NCBI GenBank assembly: GCA_903813345.2
Contig: CAIIXF020000008.1
Location: forward strand, 7,772,366 to 7,836,365
Direction of reading: 5' to 3'
Length of the DNA: 64,000 nucleotides
From: Owenia fusiformis
Lineage: Eukaryota > Annelida > Polychaeta > Sabellida > Oweniidae
Position 1 is the stretch's first letter, and each line of letters opens with the position of its first letter. The position numbers were made by a program, and so were the translations under genes. Below the pieces are notes generated by a model, which was not told where the DNA came from, did no database searches, and saw only the letters and a program-made list of their open reading frames with translations. This document shows, piece after piece, positions 11,701-20,660 of the stretch.

Positions 11701-14700
11701 GATTGGAATTGAATGTGAGTGGAATAAAACACTTATCCATACCTTCCAGTAAATAACCCCTATGTATTCCATGAAATGAAAAATCAAATATCAAAGTTAT
11801 TTCGCAAATACATTAATATGTTTTATCTATGTGAAACTCTAGCAGAGTTGAAACTGAAGGATTATTAGATCATCTATGTTCTTTATTTTCAGAATCTATA
11901 CTCCTTTTCATGAAGAAACCACAGATACAGGCACGAAAGTATGGCAGTCCATTGCAAATGCCATGATCCTCCTTGGGGCCATTGTTGTCATGACAATATT
12001 TCTTATACTGCTCTATAAATATAGATGTTATAAGGTAAGTTAGATGCAGGGTTTTTGGAATAAGAGTAGTATTATTCGTCGCAATTGTTACCCGGGTAAT
12101 CGGAACAATCTGATGCAACTGGGACATTCTGGGACAATCTGATGCATTCTGGGTCATTCTGGATAAGTAGAAATAACACAGTAAATAGAAAATGAGTGTC
12201 ATAAAGTAAGCAGAGAAATGAGTGTTATAAGTATGTTAAAATGGGTGTTAGTGTGATATATGAAAATGGATGCTACTATGAAATGAGTTCAAAATATGAC
12301 AAAGAAATAAACTTTTCCTATCCAATACTATTTTCCAAATTTTCCTGTACATTTCAATTTCGTCAGTAAATAAAGCAATTGAATGAAATCTTTTGACTGA
12401 ATTACCACTAAAATAAACCACTAATGTTTTTTTATTGTACTTTCAGTTCATCCATGGTTGGCTGATCTTTGCCTCTTTGCTCCTGCTTTTCTTCTTCTCT
12501 TATATTTACCTAGGGTAAGTGAATAACATATAGGGACATGATCGACAAAAAGTAGCAATATTGGTCATATGTTTAATTGTGATGCACTTAACTGTGAAGT
12601 GTTCTTGAGTTTTTATGTCACCACCACAAATGGTGACATATTGTTACAGTCTCCAATTTTTTTGTTGATGGTGTTCGGTATTTGGCATCCAACGGTCGGT
12701 GTCTGTAACAAATGGCAGGTGATGACATTTTGCATGTTAATGCCTTGTCAGTGTATTGTTTTGCCCAGTTACAACTTATAAAAAGTGTTATTCATATCTA
12801 TAATCCATTATCCATAAATTATAATCTGTTATTCAATTAAACTGTGCTATCCAGTTATGTGTCAACTACTTTTGAAATGTTATCCAGTTGTAATGTGTTA
12901 TCTTATTCTAGTATGTTATCCAGTTTTAAAGTACCGTTTCTTATAATATAACTTCCATATTTCAAGGGAGATAACTTCTATATTTCAAGGGAGATAACTT
13001 CTATATTTCTATATTTCAAGGGAGATAACTTCTATATTTCAAGGGAGATAACTTCTATATTTGCAGTGAGATAACTTCTTTATTTGAACTGAGATAACTT
13101 CTATATTTCAAGTGAGATAACTTCTATATTTCAAGTGAAATAACTTCTATATTTCAAGTGAGATAACTTCTATATTTCAAATGAGATAACTTCTATATTT
13201 CAAGTGAGATAACTTCAATATTTCAAGGGAGATAACTTCTATATTTCAAGTGAGATAACTTCTATATTTCAAGTGAGATAACTTCAATATTTGAAATGAG
13301 ATAACTTCTATATTTCAAGGGAGATAACTTCTATATTTGCAGTGAGGTGCTCAGGGCATATAACGTCCCTATGGACTACATTACCATAGCAATCGTCATG
13401 TGGAATTTTGGTGTTGTTGGTATGGTGTGCATACATTGGCGTGGACCACTCCTGTTACAGCAAGCATACCTTATAGTGGTCAGTGCTTTGATGGCACTGG
13501 TCTTTATTAAATATTTGCCTGATTGGACCACATGGGTTGTACTGGCTGTTATTTCTATATGGGGTAAGTTAAGCATATAGCTCTTATGAGTTTGCCTATA
13601 TATTGTATCGGAAGAACTAAAGGCCCATGCCTGGAATGGCCCTGTTTTCTTTATTAGTAGCCCTTCTTTTACCTACAAGACCTCAGATGTGATTAAGAGA
13701 TTCTGAAGAGAATACCTGAAATGGATTCTAAAAATGTTAAAAACTAACCAAAAATGAGTTGTTTCGCTGTCTGCTATTTTAGGACATAATACATGTACCT
13801 ATATAAAATATGCTAATCTCTAACAAAATGTTAAACTGTTCGTCTTCAGATTTGGTAGCTGTGCTTTGCCCTAAGGGACCTCTCAGGATATTGGTAGAAA
13901 CTGCCCAAGAGAGAAATGAACCAATTTTCCCTTCACTTATTTATTCATGTAAGTCTACATGTGTTGATATAGTTTATTTTGTAAAATATACATTCATTGG
14001 TAAAAAATGATGAGGAAAATTCTGAATATCTTTGGAAAGTAAAGAACATTAATTTTGTTTTATCTTAAAGCTTAGTCTTGCACCAAGCCTTTTTGAACCC
14101 CCTCCCTATAACAAAGATTTGATTCAGGATTACAGAATGATGAACATAAATTTTTTATTTCTAGCCACAATGATCTGGCTGGTAAATATGGCCGACACCC
14201 CCGATACAGCAACAAGCAATACAGATGGGAAATCAAAGAAGAAGAGCAAACGTAAACGAGCAGCTGATCAGGCTGAAACAAGTAAGATTCTGGTGACCAG
14301 ATGGACTCTTATTTGAGAAATATGAACAACATCAGAAATTCCCAATTTTTTTTCTTTGTTTCATAGCCCCAATATGGCCTATATTTCAAAATTCTTCAAA
14401 TTCACAAATAAAAGAGGATTGAATAACCCAGAATTCAAATTAACCTATCTTCATGTAATGATGAATATCTTGGTGCATCTTTACATGAGGATTAGTCCAT
14501 CTGTGAATGCTGGGTTATTTCTCCCTCTTGAATCAACAATATTAAAATACTGATGACAAAAGGAGAAGCAGAAGCAACAAAAATAATAAAATAAACTGAA
14601 TTTTGAAATGTGTATTGGGCTTATGAATCAAACATTTTATGTATTTTAAGGTTGTACATATTTAGACTTTGTATTGAAACATAATAAGAGGCTAAGTAAA

Positions 14701-17111
14701 GGTCTCCCTTATATTAAAAATTTTGGTTTGCAGCATCTGCTGATAATTCCCCTTTTATTGTCCTATACTTGTTCCACTTCTGTGAATTCTTTTAATTAAG
14801 ATTTACCCCCTTAGATCTGACGTCTCTTACTATAAATATTTTCTGACTATGCTAGCTATCATTTATTTACAAGTAATTGTGTTGCATCTTACAATTTCAC
14901 TTCTATTTTTAAATGATTTAGCTAGTACTACTAGTATGTTACTAATATGTCTTTATTTGCTCTACTCTAGGCTTTTTTTAGTGTAGAATTGCAAATGACA
15001 AGAAAAGAAAAGTAATATTAGTTTTTACGCAGACATTATCGGTACCAATTCTTTTAGTTTCTGAAAATTTAATCAATCCATTTCAATGATTAAATTTCAT
15101 AAATGCTTTTCTTTTTTATGTCATCTGCATAGAAGAAAATTCCCTGTGTATTTAACATATTTAATCCCTCTGTGTGCGCACTTATATGGTGATGGTGATT
15201 CTCATTCTGTCTGCTAAAATTTAAATTTTCCAGCAGATGACGCATATGATGGCACTGGAGAGAACCACCAGGCGGCAGTTCGAGATGACGGAGCAGCAGA
15301 GGGAGGATTCTCCAATTGGTCTCAAGATGAAGCCGCGGTGAGGATCCGTGATCGTCAGGAGAGACTGTCTGAGTCAGAGAGAGCGAGGCATGCTGCAGAG
15401 ACCCTTGGGAGGGAACAAAGCAATAGAGAGGCAGAGTCGGAGGAGGAAGAAGAAAGTAAGTGAACGTATACAATTGTAGACCCATCCTGAGGTTGACTGT
15501 TAATTGTAACCAATAGCCAAATGGATAGATCTATATCTCTATTGACACTATAAAGATAATAACTTTCACGTTTTAATTGCCACATTAGTTGAGAGTTCTT
15601 GAAATGATTTCAATACAAATGCAGTATTTTATGAAAGTACATGTAACTCGGTTAGAATTTAAACTCAAGAAATCTTATTTTTCAATTGTGAATAAAACGT
15701 TTATTCACCTGATGACATGAACATTCCTAAACCGATTGAAGAGTTTATTTAAACATGTTGTATATTTTTATTGTTCTCTGTCCCTTTGCCTAAAGTAGTC
15801 CCTCTGTATTTGTTTACATTTAATTGCACTCATCAAATATTCTATCTTTTCTTCAGGGGGTGTAAAATTAGGACTTGGAGACTTTATATTCTACAGTGTA
15901 CTCGTAGGGAAGGCCTCGTCATATGGTGATTGGAACACCACACTCGCCTGCTTTGTTGCAATCTTAATTGTAAGTAGTGTATAAATACGATAGGTGAACG
16001 GAAAAATATGTTCATTTCACATACTTAAAGGACAACTGAAATAGCTTTTCTCAACTTGAAGCTACAAAAATGCGGTTTTCTCCATTGTAAGCCCAACGTA
16101 GTGTTCTTGTGATAGCCATTATAAAATAAATGTTAGATAACTGCTAACGGTCATAGATAAAGAAATAAAACTAACTGATCAATCAAATTGGCCCCCACGT
16201 GATTAGTAACGGCATATACAAAATATAGCTTTGGTTTATTGGTTCCTTAGTAATCACAACGTCACGGCAACCATAGGATTGTTGTGTAACCAAATAACAA
16301 AACATTTTGGCATTATGACGTCATGATCTAATGGACCAAAACGGGTCACGTGGGGGCCAGTGAGAGATCACGTGGGGGCCAATAACGTCACAACCAATTC
16401 GAATATTGCTTATTAAGCAGCTATAACGATCGTTAGAGTGAAATAATTTTCACACTTCTGATGAGAAAACATGTCCAAATACATTTATCAAAAAATCATA
16501 TTGATTGCTTTAGGTTAAAAATACCATTTCATATCTGCTTTAATAAACTCAGTCCAATTCAAATACAGTTATAATTGTCAGTTGAAAACCTGTGTAACTG
16601 GAACACTTCTTTAAGTGGTACACCTCTGTGAGTGGAATACATATGCAAATTAACACCCTGCTAGTAGCTTTCTTAGTGAAACACTTCCTAAATGCAATAC
16701 TTTTCTGGTACAAAAGCTGTTCCACTTACGCAAGTTCTACTGTTATTGATATGCTGCAAACCACCATTGATGTTTAGGCCAGGTGAATTCAATATGATAC
16801 AACATATCTTAGTTTAAAAAGAATTTGACATGCTTAAAATTGAATGGTCTTTAAACAAAAATTGACATGCGAAATATGATGCAGCATATAAAGTTTGAGT
16901 TTGAAAAAAATTGAACAAAGTCATGCTAATTTATATGTTCTTTAATTTTTTCCAGGGACTGTGCTTCACCCTTCTTCTACTAGCTATATTCCGCAAGGCC
17001 CTTCCAGCACTCCCTATCTCAATAGCTTTTGGACTTGTATTTAATTTCTCAACGGCATACTTAATACAACCATTTATGGACAGTTTGGCTGTGAATCAAG
17101 TGTATATCTAG
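2651..17111 (+). CDS. PSEN: Presenilin (gamma-secretase catalytic subunit), complete
   Basis: Intramembrane aspartyl protease that forms gamma-secretase with nicastrin, APH-1 and PEN-2 and cleaves type I membrane proteins such as Notch and APP-like proteins in endosomal and plasma membranes. Coding exons: 2651-2779 (1a), 11163-11398, 11893-12034, 12447-12514, 13343-13563, 13850-13948, 14165-14281, 15234-15455, 15857-15969 and 16956-17111; the sum is 1503 nt or 500 aa with all phases closing. Visible family marks are the acidic stretch then [10 protein letters not shown] before TM1, the TM6 catalytic Asp (about D266) in ISIWDLVAVL, GLGDF in TM7 (about D420), and PALPISI near the C-terminus. 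The hydrophilic loop between TM6 and TM7 is long and charged, the usual site of endoproteolysis. Exon 9042-9257 may replace exon 1a as the N-terminus. The body of the gene is certain; the first exon is less so. Confidence 0.95.
2897..3516. mobile_element. Putative MITE with short terminal inverted repeats
   Basis: The ends read roughly TTGCTGAAATTACAC (from 2907) and its complement GTGTAATTCCAGCAA (to 3510). The hexamer CTATAG occurs at 2897-2902 and 3511-3516, a possible target duplication, although four extra bases sit between it and the left repeat. The interior is rich in AAGCGC/GCGCTT motifs in both orientations. No coding capacity. It lies in presenilin intron 1. Confidence 0.5.
3560..3690 (+). 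repeat. Dispersed repeat copy A
   Basis: The stretch around GGTGACATATTGTT and GGTGATGACATTTT-like sequence matches 12615-12770 in the same orientation with gaps. Both copies sit in presenilin introns. No coding potential; likely a fragment of an interspersed element. Confidence 0.5.
4830..4925 (+). repeat. GGCC-rich dispersed repeat, short copy
   Basis: Runs of GGGCCC/GGGCC separated by A/T-rich words match the longer copies at 25441-25670 and 54000-54250. It is a fragment of an interspersed family inside presenilin intron 1. Confidence 0.45.
5575..5960 (+). repeat. Dispersed element, long form
   Basis: The left end (around CTTTGCATTCGTTTGACTTC) and right end (around GTTTAACTAGACTCTGCACG) are about 300 bp apart here but directly joined, in reverse orientation, at 54265-54345. 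This implies an internally deleted derivative or a shared parent element. The interior contains CCAAT motifs but no ORF. Confidence 0.5.
7045..7100 (+). promoter_or_regulatory. ETS-like site next to a CRE-like hairpin
   Basis: ACCCGGAAGT (7049-7058) matches the ETS consensus. Bases 7070-7081 and 7085-7096 form an inverted repeat (11 of 12 pairs) enclosing TGACG/CGTCA half-sites. These are typical promoter or enhancer motifs and lie about 2 kb upstream of alternative exon 1b. Function is inference. Confidence 0.25.
9042..9257 (+). CDS. PSEN: Alternative presenilin first exon 1b (candidate)
   Basis: Open from ATG for 72 codons and ends ATG|GTAATA in phase 0, compatible with the exon at 11163. 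A possible acceptor (AAGCAG) ends at 9034, seven bases before the ATG. Splicing exon 1a into that acceptor would give a stop within about a dozen codons, so 1a and 1b would have to be mutually exclusive first coding exons. Composition is protein-like (acidic start, then KRLSKRIS). No family recognised; it could also be an unrelated intronic ORF. Confidence 0.45.
10319..10435 (+). repeat. 28-bp tandem repeat, four copies
   Basis: A 28-bp unit beginning GCAAAATATGATACCATATT is repeated four times almost without change (starts 10321, 10349, 10377, 10405). Each unit contains the near-palindrome AATATGATACCATATT. Located in presenilin intron 1. Confidence 0.9.
11163..11398 (+). CDS. PSEN: Presenilin exon: acidic N-terminus and TM1
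   Basis: Acceptor TTTCTAG, donor TT|GTAAGT. Encodes an Arg/Thr-rich stretch, the acidic EEEDEEE patch and the first transmembrane segment ([20 protein letters not shown]). Starts in phase 0 and leaves two bases of a Leu codon. Confidence 0.93.
11893..12034 (+). CDS. PSEN: Presenilin exon: TM1-TM2 loop and TM2
   Basis: Acceptor TTTTCAG, donor AAG|GTAAGT. Encodes IYTPFHEET in the lumenal loop, then the second membrane span ending in the conserved YKYRCYK. Confidence 0.95.
12447..12514 (+). CDS. PSEN: Presenilin exon: TM3
   Basis: A 68-nt exon, acceptor CTTTCAG, donor GG|GTAAGT. Encodes FIHGW and the third span ending YIYLG, with the last Gly codon split to the next exon. Confidence 0.95.
12615..12770 (+). 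repeat. Dispersed repeat copy B
   Basis: Same family and orientation as 3560-3690 (shared TGGTGACATATTGTT, AGTCTCCAA, GATGACATTTTGCATG). Lies in the presenilin intron after the TM3 exon, just before the minisatellite. Confidence 0.5.
12946..13342 (+). repeat. 23-bp minisatellite abutting a presenilin splice site
   Basis: About 17 diverged copies of a unit close to GATAACTTCTATATTTCAAG(TGA). The array runs directly into the 3' splice site; the last copy reads TATATTTGCAG|TGAG, so the functional acceptor is part of a repeat unit. An earlier copy (13056-13070) carries the same TATATTTGCAGTGAG and is a potential decoy acceptor. Confidence 0.9.
13343..13563 (+). CDS. PSEN: Presenilin exon: TM4-TM6 with first catalytic Asp
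   Basis: Acceptor TTTGCAG at the edge of the minisatellite, donor G|GTAAGT. Encodes EVLRAYNV through LAVISIW; the split codon with the next exon gives the TM6 catalytic Asp. The residue before the Asp is Trp where human presenilins have Tyr. Confidence 0.95.
13850..13948 (+). CDS. PSEN: Presenilin exon: TM6 end and cytosolic loop start
   Basis: Acceptor CTTCAG, donor T|GTAAGT. Encodes [20 protein letters not shown] and FPSLIYS, among the most conserved presenilin stretches. Confidence 0.95.
14165..14281 (+). CDS. PSEN: Presenilin exon: hydrophilic loop, basic part
   Basis: Acceptor TTTCTAG, donor A|GTAAGA. Encodes [10 protein letters not shown], the hydrophobic stretch where presenilins are endoproteolysed, then a Lys/Arg-rich [10 protein letters not shown] segment. 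Confidence 0.92.
15234..15455 (+). CDS. PSEN: Presenilin exon: hydrophilic loop, variable part
   Basis: The acceptor is CAGCAG (AG at 15232-15233 or 15235-15236), so the exon may start at 15234 or 15237. Donor A|GTAAGT. Encodes a charged loop segment ending in a run of Glu. Confidence 0.9.
15857..15969 (+). CDS. PSEN: Presenilin exon: TM7 with GLGD motif
   Basis: Acceptor CTTCAG, donor ATT|GTAAGT. Encodes [19 protein letters not shown], which contains the second catalytic Asp, then [14 protein letters not shown]. Confidence 0.96.
16187..16383. repeat. Inverted repeat with E-box tips in presenilin intron
   Basis: TTGGCCCCCACGTGAT (16188-16203) is mirrored by ATCACGTGGGGGCCAA (16367-16382), with a third copy of TCACGTGGGGGCCA at about 16346. 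It may be a small MITE. Each arm carries the E-box CACGTG. Confidence 0.6.
16956..17111 (+). CDS. PSEN: Presenilin last exon: TM8-TM9, PALP motif, stop
   Basis: Acceptor TTTCCAG. Encodes [12 protein letters not shown], the PALPISI motif needed for the active-site conformation, and the conserved C-terminus ending in VYI followed by TAG. Confidence 0.96.
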   Translation, partial: GLCFTLLLLAIFRKALPALPISIAFGLVFNFSTAYLIQPFMDSLAVNQVYI

Positions 17112-18791
17112 CAGTACATTGGACCAGGAATGCCTGTACACTTAAATAGTGCACAATGTGTTGATTTCAACGCTGAAACATAAAGATCACTTGTACACTA
17201 AATAACATGCGTCAAAAGCATAAATATTTTGTAGGAACAAAATGGCTGTCAAATTTTGTATTTTCAATCATGTGTCATCAATACAATATATGGCCCAGAT
17301 AAAGCCCTGGGTTGTTATGGTGATTTCCACTCTTATTACAAATATACTTTATTCCAACATGGACGTCATCTTTATTGTTATAGCCATGAAAACAGACTTG
17401 ATTAATATTTTTGAACAGTTATTCCATTACAATTTTGTTGGGAATATGAACCACTTTTTCAAACTTCATTTGGTTTGTATGAAGTAACTCTTGGTTTAGG
17501 ATCTTTCTAGAAACAACACAATTGATTTTTTAAGTAAAGTTAACAAAACATGTATGTTTTTCATTTTTGTCCATGTTGATATTATGGCTTAATATAATTT
17601 GTATTAGCAACTATTATATTTTGAAATTGCATGATTTATTTAGAATTGCTTGCTACATTTCCAGATAGTTTAAGTAATAGTCTGCCCTATCTCCCATTTC
17701 TCCATACAATCTATATCTGTGAATAACACATTTCTGGGGAAATGGAAAAAATAGGTAAATGGACATATTCTCAGATCTCTCCAGCATTATACCAACTGGG
17801 TGCCCTTTTAAAAATTTGAAATTCACATGCCATCCCGTTAAAAATCTGTTTGCGCCATGCCAAAATAATGAAATATTGAGATATTCTTGCCCAAAATAGG
17901 TCAAATTTGGCACCCTGTTGAGAGAAAATGTTTTCAAGTGGTTACACTACAATTAGGGATACACTTTGAAAAAGAGTATGGCTCATTATTGTTAAAGAAT
18001 GATGTATGTGAGGAATTTGCTATAAAATTATGATGTATTTTTGATCAGGTATGTAAACGTTCAAGATTTGATCCATATCCAAATGCAGTCTCCTTGTCCT
18101 CCTTGTTATATGGAATAGGAAAGATGTTTTTCAGACCTGCATTTGGAGGATGAACCGTCAGTTACCAAAATATGAATGTGTATAACATCTCCAAGAAATA
18201 AAATCATATATATTTTATTCACAATTTTAATGTTCGTATGTAATTATATTTATTATTTTTTTGCAGTTATACAAGCTCAAAGATCATTCACTTAATATAG
18301 AAATGTGAGCCTCTCAATCAGCAGGTATAGTATGTTCTTATATATGCAAGGGGAGTGGGTTAAAAAAGTGCAAGTCCTTGGCCAAAATTATATTAAAATC
18401 AAGCAGTTTTTCACCAATCTGAGCACTTTTCAATTGATTTTAGGAAAACAAAGTCTGATTAGAGTACTTATATGGGTCTGCCTAGTATCATTTAAAGAGA
18501 CACTGTCAACCAGCACTGTCATTGTGGACGGTTTTGGTACCATTTGCTTGGACCTTGAGCGTTTATGTATAAAGCAAGTGTCAGATTATTACTTAGGATT
18601 AAGGTGTTTATTTTGTGACAGAATTAATTTTCAACTGGACTATGAATTTGACCTCACGGTATATAGCACCTTAGTATTCCCAGATAGCACTAATCCATAC
18701 CGAACTTTAACAAATTATCTCACTACAACATGTTGTGACGATCGTCGTGGAAACCTGTTTTGAGAACAGAAGCCAACTGCTTTATTGTAAC
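17112..18791 (+). other. Presenilin 3' UTR and spacer before HhH gene
   Basis: AT-rich. An AATAAA at 18197-18202 could be the presenilin polyadenylation signal. A pyrimidine-rich TTTTTTGCAG ending at about 18265 might be the acceptor of a 5' UTR intron of the next gene. The open frame 18305-18763 has no protein-like character. Confidence 0.35.
18197..18202 (+). terminator. Candidate polyadenylation signal AATAAA
   Basis: A canonical hexamer about 1.1 kb after the presenilin stop, followed by T-rich sequence. A plausible but unproven end of the presenilin transcript. Confidence 0.3.
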
Positions 18792-20660
18792 ATGACGTCA
18801 CAAATCTTATATAACCATACCTTAGAAATGTGTTTATTAGTGACGTCACACTATGATACAGCTGCTTGGAAACAAATAACCTGGCAACCAACATCACATC
18901 TCAGCCATCTTAGAAACAAATGGACGTTCACTTTCAAAAAAGTTGGAACGGGACACACTATGAATATCAATCTGTTTGACTTGAACAAAGTGACATTCCA
19001 ACAACTTTCAGCTATTCCGGGAATCGATGAATCATTTGCAAATGCAATATTAAAATACAGAAAACAGCACAAAGGTGTGAAACATTTTGACGAAATTTGG
19101 AAAATAAATGGAATATCCAGGCCAAAATACAAGATTTTACAAAGGCACGTGGAAGTTGTAGGACAGCAACCTTTGGTAGTCGGTTCAAAATTGCCATATG
19201 CCAAAGAGTCGTTAGAAACAGTGCACGCACGAGCTTATCGAGGGTTTCAAAAGAGAAGAACGGAGCTCCAAAAACGCGCCAAATCTGCAAATGGGTTCGT
19301 TGAGAGGCAAAAACTTTTCACATCAACTCCTAAAGTAGCACGACCCTCCAGCTATCAACAGCAAAGGAATAAACCAACCCCCATAAAAAATACCAAGAGG
19401 CAAACAAAACAGGCGTTTGTGTCTCCTATCGCTGAACCCGTCGTTTTGTCACCCTCATTTACCATGTCAAAAAGGAAGACAAAAACGCCTGAACAGAATC
19501 CATATTGTATCGAGGCGTCACCATCGGGAAATAAACTCAATGTCACTTGCAACCTTAACTATAACAAACGCAATAAAGATAAGGCCTCGTGGATGGTATT
19601 TCAGGTTGAATCTGGAAAAGGCGCAAGAAGGTCGGGAGTTGAATTTGAATCACCTGTAAATGAGGCAACAAGCACCACTCGTGTTCCATATACTCATACA
19701 CAAACCCAAACATCCCGACACACTCTTCACGAAATAGCAAAATCCGTGCAACTGACAGGCGTTAATCGTAACACTAACCAAAATATTCCCAATATATTAT
19801 CATCAGCTAGAAACGGGACACCATTTGAGATTCATCCACCTGGGCTACCTTCAGTCGGACAACCTAATGCGGGTAATGCTTCACAAAACAGAGAAGATAA
19901 TGTCATCCAATCCCACATTCCCATCGAAGTAATGAACAAAGATCGTGACCAATTGATAGATGATACCAGAAATCGTCTAAAGAACGCTAAAAGAGACTTA
20001 CGAAAAATAAGGGAAGTAAACTCACCAAGGAGATTAAATGAGAGGGCCATACACGAGTTCGAAGTTCAAACGTACAAAACGTTGGGACAAAAGGTACGAT
20101 CAATAGAAAAATGGATTGAAGAGGTAGAAAAAGAAACAAGGGGAATGTATAGTGATATACAAAGCCTGAACAACAGCAATAGCAACCATAGCAATGAAAG
20201 GAGAAGTAAATCAGCAAATCCAAATCTGAAATCGACCAATTTGGACAAGACAGTAGATTTACAAATAGGTACAAACCAATGTATTTCATGTCAACAACCT
20301 ATGGCATCTCATATGAATTCTCCATATGAAGTTCACGAGTCATATGGACAGCTACGTCGTGAGGACTTGACTACAACTGACCATCGAGCAGCGAATGAAG
20401 AAAAAACGCGACCGATGCATAAACGTAAGCCACAGGAACGTAAAACAGATGTTAGAAAAGACAATGATGGGGAAACAAGTCCAAAATCACAAAAGACTGC
20501 ACGAAGTCCCAGAGGTGAGAGGGGGAGGCGAGAACACAGAGACGACCGAGAATCGAGAAATCGACACCGACAAAACACACGCCAAAGACCATCGCACAGG
20601 CCTCGTAGACACGACGGTAGCAGAAAGTCCCGAAAAGAAGAAGTGTGTAAAGTAATGTGA
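18792..20660 (+). CDS. Uncharacterised helix-hairpin-helix protein, intron-less
   Basis: A single open frame of 622 aa from the ATG at 18792 (the frame is open upstream to at least 18735; later ATGs at 18828 and 18960 are possible). Residues about 57-122 form a ComEA-like helix-hairpin-helix unit: NINLFDLNKVTFQQL, IPGID and a second INGIS hairpin; such units bind DNA non-specifically. The middle is low-complexity and rich in Lys, Thr, Pro and Ser. Around residues 375-445 there is an Arg/Glu-rich probable coiled coil (KNAKRDLRKIREV, KVRSIEKWIEEVEKET). The last 80 residues are very basic, rich in RS/RE/RH/RD pairs. No signal peptide or membrane span. DNA or chromatin binding is inference. I do not recognise a named family. 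Confidence 0.75.
   Translation: MTSQILYNHTLEMCLLVTSHYDTAAWKQITWQPTSHLSHLRNKWTFTFKKVGTGHTMNINLFDLNKVTFQQLSAIPGIDESFANAILKYRKQHKGVKHFDEIWKINGISRPKYKILQRHVEVVGQQPLVVGSKLPYAKESLETVHARAYRGFQKRRTELQKRAKSANGFVERQKLFTSTPKVARPSSYQQQRNKPTPIKNTKRQTKQAFVSPIAEPVVLSPSFTMSKRKTKTPEQNPYCIEASPSGNKLNVTCNLNYNKRNKDKASWMVFQVESGKGARRSGVEFESPVNEATSTTRVPYTHTQTQTSRHTLHEIAKSVQLTGVNRNTNQNIPNILSSARNGTPFEIHPPGLPSVGQPNAGNASQNREDNVIQSHIPIEVMNKDRDQLIDDTRNRLKNAKRDLRKIREVNSPRRLNERAIHEFEVQTYKTLGQKVRSIEKWIEEVEKETRGMYSDIQSLNNSNSNHSNERRSKSANPNLKSTNLDKTVDLQIGTNQCISCQQPMASHMNSPYEVHESYGQLRREDLTTTDHRAANEEKTRPMHKRKPQERKTDVRKDNDGETSPKSQKTARSPRGERGRREHRDDRESRNRHRQNTRQRPSHRPRRHDGSRKSRKEEVCKVM

Noticed and set aside
18305-18763. 152-codon frame overlapping the start of the HhH gene
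   Set aside because: Begins at a non-ATG codon, low-complexity translation, overlaps the better-supported HhH frame.
18735-18791. Upstream extension of the HhH protein to 18735
   Set aside because: The codon at 18735 is GTG; the first ATG in frame is at 18792, so the shorter start was used.
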